A stretch of DNA of 64,000 nucleotides. Source: Pycnopodia helianthoides. Taxonomy: Eukaryota; Echinodermata; Asteroidea; Forcipulatida; Asteriidae. Below are positions 1-13,100 of this stretch, in pieces. Position 1 is the stretch's first letter. Each line of letters begins with the position of its first letter. The translations under genes were made by a program, and so were the position numbers. A model generated the notes under the pieces. It worked only from the letters and a program-made list of their open reading frames with translations. It ran no database searches and was not told the DNA's origin. The stretch is from contig CM063250.1 of NCBI GenBank assembly GCA_032158295.1, forward strand, positions 2,425,501 to 2,489,500, in the 5' to 3' direction.

Positions 1-999
1 AAAGTTCACCTCACCTCACTTGTTCTCCTTGTGTCACCTGGTTATGTCAGGCCTCGACATCGTTTGTCTCTGTCTTTTGCAATTATTCTAGCTTCATTCC
101 AAGATTTCATCCCAATGCGCCGTATTTTTGACCGCATGAGGGCGCTCTCAAAATTATTTGTATCACTTCCGGGGTATAAGCGATTATCGTCTGCTCAGCT
201 AGCTGTGTACAGTTTTAACGTCGGCGTTCTGTCACTTCTGTGTGCGAGAGAGTTAAGTCAGTGCTTCTAAGGTGGGTTAATAACGGCTCCTTTAAAGGTC
301 TTATTGTCCGCAACTAGAAACTATCGCGCACAAAAGTGCAACGCCGATGTTAAAACTGTACACAGCTAGCTGAGCAGACGATAATCGCTTAAGTTATACC
401 CCCGGAAGTGATTAAAATGTTTTTGAGAGCACCCTCACGCGGTCAAAAATACAGAGCATTAATTTTCTTTCTGTCTTTCTCTACTGTCTCTCTCCATGTT
501 GTTTGTGGTCTGCCAACTGTCCTTCTGCCCTCTAGTGTCCAGCGCCATACAGTGGTTGTGTTTCTCTTGTTCTATAGAAAGTGACTAGTTTGGTTCACAG
601 TATGTTAACAAAAAAAAAAAAAACGCAACCATCCGTGTCCTGTTTAACCTCAAAAGTTGACTAAAGCAGTTGATAGTTTCTGCGGTTCAATTGGTCAGGA
701 AAATACAAAATAATCCTGGTTATGTTTGAAAACTTCTATATTAGAGAGTTCAACATTGCGTAACTCAGTTATTACTGTATGCAGTTATAATTATTATCAT
801 TTATTCGGCCCAAATATGCAACAATCCTACAGACATACATGAGAGTGAACGGGTGATTTTATATAGAATCGGATAGGTTAAACAGGATGTGTAGTTATGT
901 GTACATTTAGGTGTTTTACCGTGTTCAAGGTTTGACATCTAAAAGCTGGATGATTCTTGTCTAATTTTCTCAAACTGGTTTGATTTTCCGCCCCTTCAG
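1..999. other. Intron sequence upstream of first visible exon
   Basis: No coding sequence is supported. It holds the palindromic element at about 114-460, a poly-A run near 609-623, and a polypyrimidine tract with acceptor CAG ending at 999. The 79-residue open frame at 31-270 lies in the palindromic element and is not a gene. Confidence 0.7.
114..460. mobile_element. Palindromic foldback element, copy 1
   Basis: The two arms of about 140 bases are inverted copies: TATTTTTGACCGC near 122 returns as its complement near 440-452, and CTCAGCTAGCTGTGTACAG near 194 returns near 357. The short non-palindromic centre (GGCTCCTTTAAAGGTCTTA) gives it a direction. A second copy at 28212-28560 has this centre inverted. 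No open frame resembles a transposase, so it is probably a non-autonomous DNA element. Confidence 0.8.
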
Positions 1000-1177
1000 G
1001 TTCTGTTTGGGTTTGGAATCTCGGTGTTCAGGAACTACGTGTACATCACGAACTGGCTGGAGAGGCCGACCATCACCAAAATCAATAAGTTTGATGGGAC
1101 CGTCTCTGTGATCAGACACAACATTAGCTATGGGGCTGGTGCAATTAAGGTGTACCACGAGGCCTTGCAGCCACTGG
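1000..1177 (+). CDS. LRP1: LRP1 exon 1 of window: end of YWTD propeller 1
   Basis: Encodes the last blade of the first propeller, with [21 protein letters not shown] and [10 protein letters not shown], the typical close before an EGF. The acceptor is CCCCTTCAG and the donor G|GTGAG; the exon leaves phase 1. Upstream exons of this propeller are outside the window. Confidence 0.9.
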
Positions 1178-4100
1178 GTGAGTTGAAGGGAAGATTCAAC
1201 ATGTCAAAGTTATGAATATACTCAAAAGGTCATTAAAACCTCAGTTATTTTTTGATGAGGAACTGTCCGGTATTCCCCAAAATCCTTCAGTAGCGGGTAA
1301 TATTCAACATTAGAAAGCCCGGGGAGAACAAGGCAAATGACGTTGAAGGTTCTGAGTTAGTTTTGCTCAACTTAAAGTGAGCTAAGATTACCAGTCATGA
1401 TGAACATGGCATTTCCGTTTCGTTTTATGGTCTGTTTCTGATGAAGTAGACAATTAACCTTTGCTTCCCCAACAGCGTTTTATACCTTTCGTGTTATATT
1501 TTCCGTATTCCTCAAGCGCGTGTGTAATAACGAATTTATCTTTAAGCAAGCTTGGTGCTTAGCTTAAAACAGACAATAGGCAGAATTAGAACAGCAGGAT
1601 AGAACAGGGTTTGGTATGTGCCTTGTAATATAGGTAAATATCACACGCTTGTTGCCATGGATCGACCACTCAGAATCAAGGATTCAAGTTTGCTTGAAGG
1701 TAATACTGTTGGTCTCCATTGTTAATTTGTTTCACTTTTATTTTTTGTGTTGACATGGACTTCATAGTTGAGGATCATCCGTGCCGAGACAACTACGGCG
1801 ATTGTAATCACATCTGCCTCATATCTGGCAAGGACGGGAGTGGAAGGCTGTGCAAGTGCCAACAGGGATTCCGATTGGAAAAGGGTAACCTGCATAGGTG
1901 AGTTTGGAATTATCCCCTGGAAAGGGAATAGCCACATCATTAGAACGTTGGCTGTTGGATCGTTCCCCACAGGGGACAGGTTTGGGTGAAGAAACCCTAA
2001 ATCTTGATTGGGAAAGCAATCGGTTCTTTCAAATGAATCTAAAGCATGTGCCGGCGTGTCGTGGCCGAGGAGTCAAGAGCACCGGACTCAAGCTTTGGTG
2101 TCTCTGATCAGCAGGGTGTGGGTTTGAGTCCCAGTCTTGACATTAAGCCGTAGGTCCAGTGTGTTGTTTAACTCATATAAAAGAACCCAGGGGTCGATTT
2201 CACAAAACTCTTCCTAACTTAGGACTAGTCCTAGGCAATGCTAAGAGATAGGACTAGTCCTAAGTTAGGACCAGTACTTAGGACTAGTCCTATCTCTTAG
2301 CATTGCCTAGGACTAGTCCTAAGTTAGGAAGAGTTCTGTGAAATCGACCCCAGTACACTTATCAATAAGAGAAGGGGTTTGCACCGGTGTTCCTGGCATG
2401 GTTGGCTGCATTAAGTTTGCACCTTGGAAACTATTACAAGGTGCTACATGCTCAAATATACAAGTCAAATGGGTCTTAATATTCCAAACATAGCCCTGAA
2501 TACCTGCATAGTATAATTATTATTATTAATAAATTAGTGCTGGAAATTTGTTTGATTTGTGACAGACATGTATGTATTTATTAGTATTTCTTTGAGTTGT
2601 TGTCGTGCTCCTTTTTGAATGGCCAGATGGAAAAATAAGGACAGTGAGAAATGAAATAGTTTGGATTGAGGTTTTTAATCTTCATCATCCAATTTGCCTT
2701 TTCTTTGTATTTATCTGTGGACCATTTCTTCTTTTCTCTCAAACAAAATTTGTCAAAAAACCAACAGAGAACCGGGACAACGCTCGCTTTTTGATCTTTG
2801 GCCAGAGTTTCCCTGGTTCCGTCCACGGGATACCGATGACTGATCCTGGCGACGTCGCCGAGTCCATCATCCCAGTCATCAACCTGGAGAGCCCGAGGGC
2901 GATAGACTATTACGCGGCCGAAGACTACATCTACTTCGCCGATTCCAACAACTACATCATTGGACGGCAGAAGACCAACGGCACCGGACGAGAGGAGCTG
3001 ATAACCGACAGTAAGTCTTTGTCGTGGCAGTTTTGAAACGATTTTAGGCATCGGAGTCTCCGGTGTCCGCTTAGTCTAAAACCTGTGTGTCTACTTGGAA
3101 GGGACTTATTACTCGTTGATTCAAAGTCTTAGCGCTGTCTACTTGAAGAGAAAAAAAAAATTCCTTTCTCTCTCTCTCTTGTTCCTCAGGGGTTAGCAAC
3201 TGTGAAGGTATCGCTATTGACTGGATCAGTAAGAACCTCTACTGGACCGATGACGACTTGAAGACGATCAGTGTGGCACGTCTTGACGGCACGCAGCGGG
3301 CAACCATCATCTCCGAGAATATTACCCACCTCCGAGCTATAGTGGTAGATCCGTCGGCGGGTGAGTGTATGGTCCTCATTGGACCTGGTCAAAACAGATC
3401 TTTCATTTTTTCACGATACTTCCTTTATTATTTGTCCTTAATACTTCCTTTTTTTATTTCATAAAGCCGCTTAAGCCGAAAATGTTGTTTAACGATTGTC
3501 TACTAAACAGAAATGAGCAGGATACCAGTCACAAATTGTACACGTGTCATGGTAGTTTGGCTGGTAGTCTTATTCTGGTAAGCAGAATTTGGTTGTGCTT
3601 AGCTACTTTTTGTGCTTAAGCAGCTCTATAAAATTGGGACCTGGTCTCAAGATTTTTGGTAGATCTCCCTTCATCTCTGATTTCCTTGAAAAAAGAAGGC
3701 AAGATAAACATTATAATAGGCAGTTCTTATATAGCCCATTGTCTACGGCTCAAAGTGCTAATTTTTACCGCAGGTATCTAGAGCAATGTTTGACTCATGA
3801 GACCCATTTTTTATATAGCACCTTGTGAGGGTTTGCGAGGTGATGCTGCGCAATTTGCAGCCAACCGTGCCAGAAACATCGGGGCGAACCCCTTCTCTCA
3901 ACAATCAAAGTACATGTACTGGTTCTTTTACTCGCAGTACACAACACTTGGCACCCACAGCTTTCCGTCCCATTGGTCGGAACAGAGCAATTATTAAGAA
4001 ATGTCTTGCTCAAGGACACAAGTGCCAATACCAGGACCTGCAGCCGATTTCACGAAATTTTACGCAACTGCATGAGTCCAGTTGGGCAAGATTTCTGGTG

Positions 4101-7100
4101 TGCAACTTATGCAATAAATGTTGCGCAAGTGGACTTAGGCAGTTGCGTATATTTTTGTGAAATCGGCGGCTGAACAACACCAGAATTTGAGTCTTTTGCA
4201 TCTGCGAACATTTGAGATTATTTCGTGCTTGAAAATTTGACCGACAGGTACATGTACTTCAGCGACTGGGCCGAGGACATCGATGAGGTGATCAGGCGAA
4301 GATTGAGCGCGCTCACATGGACGGGTCCAATCGAGAGACGTTTGTGACTGGGGAGTTGCTGTGGCCCAACGGCTTGAGCCTAGACAAAGAGAATGGGATG
4401 CTGTACTGGTGCGATGCCTTCTATGATGTCATTAAGGGAGTTCCCCTGGACGGGACCAACGATAGACAGGTCAGAGTTCAAAGTAGACCTGCAGCTGAAT
4501 TCACACAGAGCTCTGATTTTTTTCTTAACATGGGTTACCGATGACTCAATCTCTACAGAGGGGCTTCAAGGTCAAATTCAGTCTTGCGATGCTTGTATTT
4601 TCCAAAAGATAAAGTCCTTTTAAAACTTTGTGGCCATAGACCTTTTTCATGGTGCAGCCATTTTTTTTTTTCCCTTCCACTTCAACCAATGTAACCAAAT
4701 TGAGGCTGGAAGGGAAAAATAGTCTGGTCCCTTTTTGATAAATTGAGAGCAACAACTATCAGTGTCAATGTGTATACGGGGAAACTGACAAAGGTAGCCG
4801 CTGTGTGATAAAGGTCTACTGTAGTCAGCTTCTTAGTGCTTTAGAATATCCAGGAAAGATGCAATGATATGTTGACCAAGATTTCCAACCAATCAGTCAT
4901 GATTTACATTAAGTTGATTTTGTAAAAGGAATTCCTTCTGTAAGGTCGCAGGGTGTAAAGTAACGTGCTAAATTTATCACAAAGTGATTGTTTAATAGAT
5001 GTTAATTTTTTAAATTTTTGCATTGGGGATAAAGAATTTAATTTGGTTTTACCCTTACATCGATGTGTATTAAGCACTTTATAGTCGGTACTTTCCCGAG
5101 CTCTGTGTAAAACAATCCACATGCAAATCACTCGGATGGGATTCGAACCCACGACCTTTGCATTGCTAGAGCAGATGTCTTACCACTAGACCACCGAGCT
5201 GTGATTGTTCAACTGTAAAACATGGCCGCCTGTTTTGCTTTTTAAAAGCTTCTGATGGCTTCAGCACATTTGATAATATTTTTAAATTTTATTTGGAAAC
5301 CAAAACAGTCAGTTGTCATCAGCGACAAGATTCTGCATCCCTTTGGCGTGGATTACTTCGGCAACTTCATCTTCTGGACGGACTACACCAAAGGGGAGGT
5401 GCTGAGGTACGACCGGACCAACGAGCACCTGGATCCCGTTGTCCTGCGTAGTGGCGGTGTTCTCTTTGAGTTGAGGGTGTACGACCCCGAGCGACAGACA
5501 GGTTAGTTTAATTATCACAGCCCAATTGCATAGAGGTGCCTAAGTAGCTAAGGCCGTATCTGAATTGGCGGCTACGGCTAAGGCTACGACTGTTGCTAAG
5601 GATGTTGCTAAGGGCGTCCAATACTTCACTCTGATCAAACGAAAAAATTTAAACCAAAATCCATGTTGCCGATTTTGTTATTGGAAAACAAAACACTTCA
5701 CCATAATTGCTTCATCCTTTGGATGGGACGTGGCCTTGGCTGGCTGCAGATTGTGCCCGCATCCTGATGTACAAGGTGCTTAGCACATGGGTCTCATAAT
5801 TCAAAAACGCATTGAGACGTCCATCAGACAGAGATAAATGCTATATGAATGTTTGTTATTATTGTTTTTTAACAACCATTCATTCATCATCCATTAGGAA
5901 CCAACGCCTGTTCTGATAACAACGGAGGTTGTAGCGGGTTGTGCTTACCTACTCCCGGTGGGAAACGATGTGAATGTGCAGACGGCAAGAAACTTGACAG
6001 CGATGAGACAAGCTGCGTGGGTGAGTTATCACTCTGACCATTTCTACTCTTGACCCTCAACCACTCGACGCCGGGTGACGTCTTTTTACGGAAAATTTGT
6101 TCCAAACTGCGATACGATGGATGGTTTTATTTACGTTTCGGAACTCCCTCTTGTGGTTGGATTAATTGACGTATAGTTAGGCCCGAGACTTTTCCATCAT
6201 GTAGTGTGCACAGCCATGCACTCACTGTGCAATGCTTCATTTCCCCCCATATAAAGAGGGAGAAAGGGTACTGGAATTTAGGCTTAGAATCTCCCTTTTT
6301 CCTGGGGGTAATTGTGTAATCCCCGATTCCAGACCTTTGACCTTTTTTTTGTACAAACAAGGGTTACGAGAGGTCGATAGGCTGCCACTATTGTTTTTCA
6401 TTGTATTCGGCATAAGGGCAGGTAAGTCGGTGATTCCAGCATACCATGGTTTGGCCGATTCAGATTCACGGTAAAGATATTCAATATTTTCTCAACAGGA
6501 AAAAAAAAAAAAAAAAAAAAACGTGCTTGATTTCACAGAGCACTTAGATTCGTCTTAAGATCAGTTGTCAATATTGCCTTAGTGATTTGTATTGTGGCAT
6601 CACACTTTGCTTAGCAATTAAGAGTAGTTTGCAGTTAAGATCAATCTGGGCTCTTTGTGAAATCGAGCCCCGGTGCATTTTATGAGAAGGTTTGTCATCT
6701 TTATGTATTGTTTAGTCGTGGTTTCATTGTGACAACGATACTCCCAAAGACAAATTATTCTGAAAAATTAATCCCCTGTGTGAGCACAGAATTTTTCTTC
6801 TTTGGAAATCCGGGAGCCAAACGGTTAACAATGCTCAGGGGGGGCCCAATGCTGTAACACCCTGCATGAAACCTGCGCGATCTATCTAGGGGGAAAAATC
6901 GATAAACCATCATTTCAGATGATCCTGCGTACAGCCAGCCCAGCATGTGTGACGGTGAGTTTGAATGCAAGAATGGGCGGTGTGTGGACAGGATCTGGAC
7001 ATGTGATGGGGACAACGACTGTGGGGATCTCAGTGACGAAGCTGACGATTTATGCGGTGAGTTTTTCTCTTCAGTTTTTGTTTCTTTTCAAAGGTCTGTA

Positions 7101-10100
7101 GATCTTTCGAAGGGTCTGTGGATGTAGAAGTCTTTCGGTAGTTTATGTTGGGAAAGTTTTTTCTTGGATTATATATTTGTGCTGGATATTTACAGAGTGG
7201 TAAGTTCGCTTTGTACCTTAGTATGGCAGGAAGGTGATGGGATTGTGCCTTTGATGATACAAGCATGGAGTTTGGCACACAGTCAAAGTATGTAATAAAA
7301 AAAGATATTTGACCATAGGGCCATCGCAGATTTGTCTTTTGAAAAAATAAAGGCAGTATAACGAGCAATGACAGTGATTCTGATTTGAATGCGCCTGTGA
7401 ACTTTGTTCACAGGCGCATCCAGGTATACAGTGCTTTGCACACTTCGGTTTAAGGGTAAAATCTGTTGATCAAAATTGCTTGTTATTCTATCTAAATTTG
7501 TTCAAAATTCAAATCTGCGATGGCTCATCAGCCAAATGCCAGGCTTGTTGTAACCATCCAAGGCCCACCCATACCTGGTCAGTTTGTAGAAATTTTAAAA
7601 GAGATCAAAGACCACCTCAGTATTTGCAAATAATTATCCGTACAAATGTATACACCAGGCCTAATTTCAACAAGCTTTTTAAACAGAAATGTAGTTTGAA
7701 TGATACTGCTTTGTGCTTAGTTACTTTTCGTGCTTAAGCAGCTCGTGAATGGCCTTATTGGGTGTGTATTACTCATCTATATTGTTAATATTGTAATGTT
7801 ATGTGGTTATTATTTCAGGTGTCGTGACGTGTAACGCCGACGAGTTCACGTGCCGTAATTCAAAATGCATCACACTCCGCTGGTTGTGTGACGGTGACGA
7901 TGATTGCTCGGATGGTTACCGTAGCGATGAATCAGCTGAGCATTGTAGAGGTAATAAACAACGCAATATTGACCCCCCCCCATGACCTCTAAGAGCTTGT
8001 GGTGTCATTGGGCACTGATGTTATGCTGTGTGGCTAGCGGCATTGCTTGATGGAGAGTCGATATGTGTTCAGTTTGCGGTAGTACTTTGTTGTAATATCT
8101 ACTTAGCTGTGTAGAATTGTTTAAAATAAAAAAGGTCACATCCCCTTAAGATGATCCCTCTGCTGCCACTGCCCAGGCTGTATCGTAAACTTGGGTGTGA
8201 TCCCTGGTTATACGGCAGTTACAGGTTGAATGGCTTCTGACTGGCACCCCCGAACAAAGACATTGACAAAATAGGGAGACCGCCGACATAGGGTTTAGAT
8301 AGCTCAGTTGGTAGAGCATGTTAATCCGAAGGTCACAGGTTCATGTAGAATTATTCCGATTAGAACTTGTCTTGCTTTTTATTTACTGCTGCAGAGTAGA
8401 TTGGGAAAACCAGGATAATTCCTTGAGCGGATAAGATTTTGTCCTGCTGTTTATTAACTATCTCAGAGTAGATGGGGAAATGGGGGGGGGGGGGGCGAGG
8501 GGGGATTCTACTTTTGCTGATGAGATGTTTTCCCGGAAAAGTAGCCAAGTAGTTCATTTATGTTCTCCAACAACTCCAATGTGGTTAAGTTTTAACAGAT
8601 CAATTTTGGTTGTTGTGACCTAATCAGAGGGAAACTTGGACGTATTGTTTTTGTTCTCTACAGATCACCAGTGTAATTCCGCCCAGTTCCAGTGCGCCAA
8701 CAGTCGCTGCATCCTCAATCTGTGGCAGTGCGATGGAGAAGATGACTGCGGGGACAACAGCGATGAATTAGACTGCAGTAAGTCTTCCAGTTTTTAGCTT
8801 TCATTTATTTTATTTTTTCAAAAGAACTTTTTTTTTTGCGGAGAGGTAGAGGGATACTTGTACGTTGCTGTGGTGTTGGCGTTCAGATTTTGAAGTGGAA
8901 GTGCCCTTTGCAAAAAAAAAATGGCCTTGCCCTCTCGAAGATGAAATTCCAGGCCTGGGTCTCGTGTCGAGACCTTTGAGACTTTCATTTGATAATTGTC
9001 CAAAAACATTGAAAAAATAGAAGAGGGAACCCAAAAAGAACAAATCGTTAAAAGCGTTTTTTTTTTTAAAGATGGCCCTGCCGTGTGTTCTTATGATTTT
9101 GAATCATTTAGTTATTTTTCCTTTGAATCTCAATTTTTGTATATGTTTTTGTTGCAGATCAACCTACTTGTCGTCCTTTTGAGTTTCAATGTGACAATGG
9201 CCGATGTGTTGAGATGTATTTTGTTTGTGACCGAGGTGAGTGGTTTTTATTAATAAATTTTGTTTTAGATATGACCTAACTCACAAGGCCGAATGGCCAG
9301 TTCAAAGTGAGGGCTACACTTAACTGATTTGGGCTGTCGACCCAAATCAACTGTCACCAGGGGGCACGTTGCCACCTACTCCTGGGTCTAAAACAGGGTT
9401 ACCCCTACACAGTCCGTAAGGATGTCGGCATGGGTATCATCTACTAGGAGCCTGGTTGATAAAGCAGAATGCACTACCTTCTCAACTTTTTACGACGCAA
9501 TTATTGTTAAGTGCCTTGCTCAAGGGCACAAGTGTCATGACCGGGATTCGAACCCACACTCTGCTGCTGATAACATCAGAGCTTGGGTCTGGTGAACTAG
9601 ACCGCTCGACATGCATCACCACGGTTTCTCGTTTTTAGTTGTTTCTTTCCTCAACAGACTGGGCCCTTAATAGAGATATTTTGTATTCTTAGCTGTGGAA
9701 CCAAACAAAGAGATGTAATAATTGGTGGTCAAACTCTTCAGGGGCTCAACGATATTCTGAAGTTTTGTTCGTCACCTTGTAGACAAAAAGAATGACTTGG
9801 TACATTCTAGGTAACTTCCTGGCAGGCAAGACTCAACATCAGTGATGTAGGAAGTTTTAAATTGTGTAAGGGAGAACTAAGCAAGTGGTAACTTGAGGTA
9901 ACTTGAGGTAACTTGAGGTTGAACCCTGGAAAACCTCAAAAAACACTTGAGGCTCACCTCAAGTTACCTGCTGTTTAACTTAGCATTCCTCCCTATTGTA
10001 ATTACAAAATAAATACAAGTATTGCTAAAAATAAACACCTGAACAAGTTTTCAAATTTTCCCGCTTTCTTCAAAAGATGATAAATATCGTACTCTGTAAT

Positions 10101-13100
10101 TTCCATAGAAATGTATGATTTTATTGTCACTTCCATTGAACTGTGTAGAAATCGTGCCTGCAGGAAATCCTGGCTCTGTTTTTGTTTGTTAACATGTGAT
10201 GTCATGGGTGACATGGTTCGTGTGCTACATTGCAAAACATTTCTTTAAATTTCTAAAAAGTTAGTGTGAACAAATTTGGTTGATTGCAGTGGATGACTGT
10301 CAAGATAACTCGGACGAGCGCAACTGTTCTTACTCCTGCACTAATCAGACGAAGTTCGAGTGTAAAGACTCGGGATTCTGCATCGATAAACAGCTGGTAT
10401 GCAACAGCTTCGACGATTGCGCGGACGGAAGTGATGAAGCCAACTGCAGTAAGTAGCTCGGGGTAGCGGGGCGATGTCAGAGCAAGTTCTATCAGGGACC
10501 ATTAATTGAACCATAGTCTCGACAAGCTCTGATCGAACGCACGCTAGTCAACGATAGTCGGACTAGTCTAGTCGACGATTTGTGACCAGGTCGACCTGTC
10601 GAGGCTGGTCGCATCGCTGGTTACCAATAGCTGTTGGCTAGCACAGTGCAGAGTGGACCAGTTATCAGAAACATGTGATTCTACCAACTTTTGCAATAAC
10701 CTTACTCAATTAATCAATTTATTTTAATTTATTTTAATTTTTTTAAAGAGCTTGCCATAAATTTGTTGGGACTGTTTGTCCACAATTGTCTGAGGCACAC
10801 CGTACCACTTGTGAGAGCAAATATCGTCCGTATCTCTTTTATCTATGAACTCATCCAAAAATGTAAACATGATAACACGGGTCTCGTTGACATGATATGA
10901 ATAGAGTCGTTCGCACTTCACCTTCAGTGTGCATGTGCTTTGTACATCACAAATCAACCACTAGTGAACCATTAGTCCTTGATTGAACTTGCTCTTTGAT
11001 AAACTGCCCCCCCCCACTCCAACCTACATACCCTCCATGCATCTCTAGTTTTTTCCTCTCCTGTAGACTAAGTTTCTAGACGGACAACATTTCATAGATA
11101 CTGTTTTTGTCATTATCACTATTACCAGCCGATGCATTGAATGCATTTAAGTGTGGAGAGGGCGAGTTTAGCTGCGGCACCGGTTACTGCGTGCAGGACT
11201 TCTACGTCTGCGATGGACTGGACGACTGTGGCAACAATAAAGACGAAGAAAATTGTGGTAAGTGTGGAGTAAAACACCTTACATGAGTGAGTTTCGATTA
11301 AAAGTGAAGAGATTGGTGCTTAAGTTTGGTTGAAGAAGAATTTATCATGAAAGTAACCGTCGGGGATGATGACCTGGTTAATTGGAGGATTTGAGGCGTA
11401 AGGTGGTTTAGACCATCTGACCTGTGACGTCACGTTTACAAAAGAGCCACAGAGCCTGGACTTCCTGCAGGCACGATTTGTACACAGCCCCAATGGAAGA
11501 AAACATAAAATCTGATATTTTATGGAGATTGCACTGTCTGATTTTTATCAACTTTTGACATGATAAAAGGGGGCACAACTCAAAACTCGTTCGGCTGTTA
11601 TTTTTGAAGTGGTTAAATTTATGTGGAAATTTTGCAAAAAATGTAAAGTTTCCCATGTGACCAGTGTAGTACCTTGCCTGCCAGGAATTGACCTGGATTG
11701 AACAAGGTCACTCTTTTTGTAAACAATGATTACACGGTCTATAGGACATACTTTGTAAATTTCCACAAGGCTGTTAAGCAGATTAAAAATGAGTTTGCCA
11801 ATCAAAAATAATCGAGGTACCAGCTACAAGGAATGTACATTACATGACTTTTTGGCTGGCAACCTGTTTCTGCTAAGCCAGATTTTTTTTCTGTGCTAAG
11901 CAAATTTGTGTACTGAACAGTTTTGTGAAGTTGGGCATTGTTGAACATTCTCTTGTCGCTTGTTTCTTGCCAAAGTTCTTCTGAAAAATTTGTCGCCAAA
12001 ACGAGTATTCTAATTAAATGCTTTCTTTCCACAGATCCTGGGTCCAAGTGTAAAAAGGAGAGCCACTTTCAATGCCAAAACAGCACCTCCGACAAATGCT
12101 TACCACTCTGGTGGAAGTGCGATGGCCATGCAGACTGTCCTGACCAATCAGACGAGCTGGATTGCTGTAAGTCCCTCCCAAGTCTATGAATATTCATAGT
12201 GTCTCCTCAATAGTCATATTTGTATGTATAGCACATCTAATACGTTATACAAAACAGATATTTTGTTGCTAGTAAGAGTAAAAATGATTGAAGCTTATTG
12301 CTTTATACATTGAGGTATTGTCATCTTTCAGCCGCTGAATCGTGTCCCCGGGGCTTCTGGCAGTGTCCGAACCACACCCTGTGCATCCCCTACAGCAACC
12401 TCTGCGATGGGGCGAGCCAGTGTGTGGACGGTGCTGATGAGGGGGGCCTCTGTGAGGCGCGTTGGTGCGACACCAAGGACTTCCCGCCGGACCGCGCCTG
12501 CACCCACACCTGCCAGAACTCGCCGTCCGGACGGCTCTGCACATGCCCCGAGGGAACCCTGCTACTGCGGAACGACTACACGTGCGATGATGACACGCGC
12601 ATGTGCTCTGTGCGAGGGCGCTGCAGCCAGAATTGTACCAACGGCAAGGGGATATACAGCTGCCACTGCTACGAGGGGTACAGCATGCAGGGTGATGGGG
12701 TGACCTGCAAGTCCACCGACCCAGCGGTGCCGTATCTGATCTTCTCCAACCGTAACCAGCTGCGTCGGATCAACCTGGAGACTCGAGACTACAACGTGCT
12801 GGTCTACAATCTTAGGAATACCATCGCCTTGGACTTCTGCTACAACACCAGCCAGGTGTACTGGACGGATATAGTGGACGATAAAATCTACTGTGGCTGG
12901 ATGGACGCCAACTCTCACAATGCTGGTGAGGACATATTTTGTCAAAAAGTATTTCCAGAAACCCTGTAATTTTTGCTAGTGTCTTTTAAATTGGGGTGAA
13001 GGGCTAAGTTATCAAAAAAATCAAAACAAACAAAACTGTATTGCAGCTTTAATTCAGTTCGTTAAGCTTTTTATGTTAAGAATCATCAACTTACTTTTCT

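Noticed and set aside
5133..5203. tRNA genes (also at 8295, 13195, 21790, 40325, 48595, 50463, 60678)
   Set aside because: A and B boxes are there, but the same tails follow in several copies, stems are imperfect and no terminator follows; they are SINE heads.
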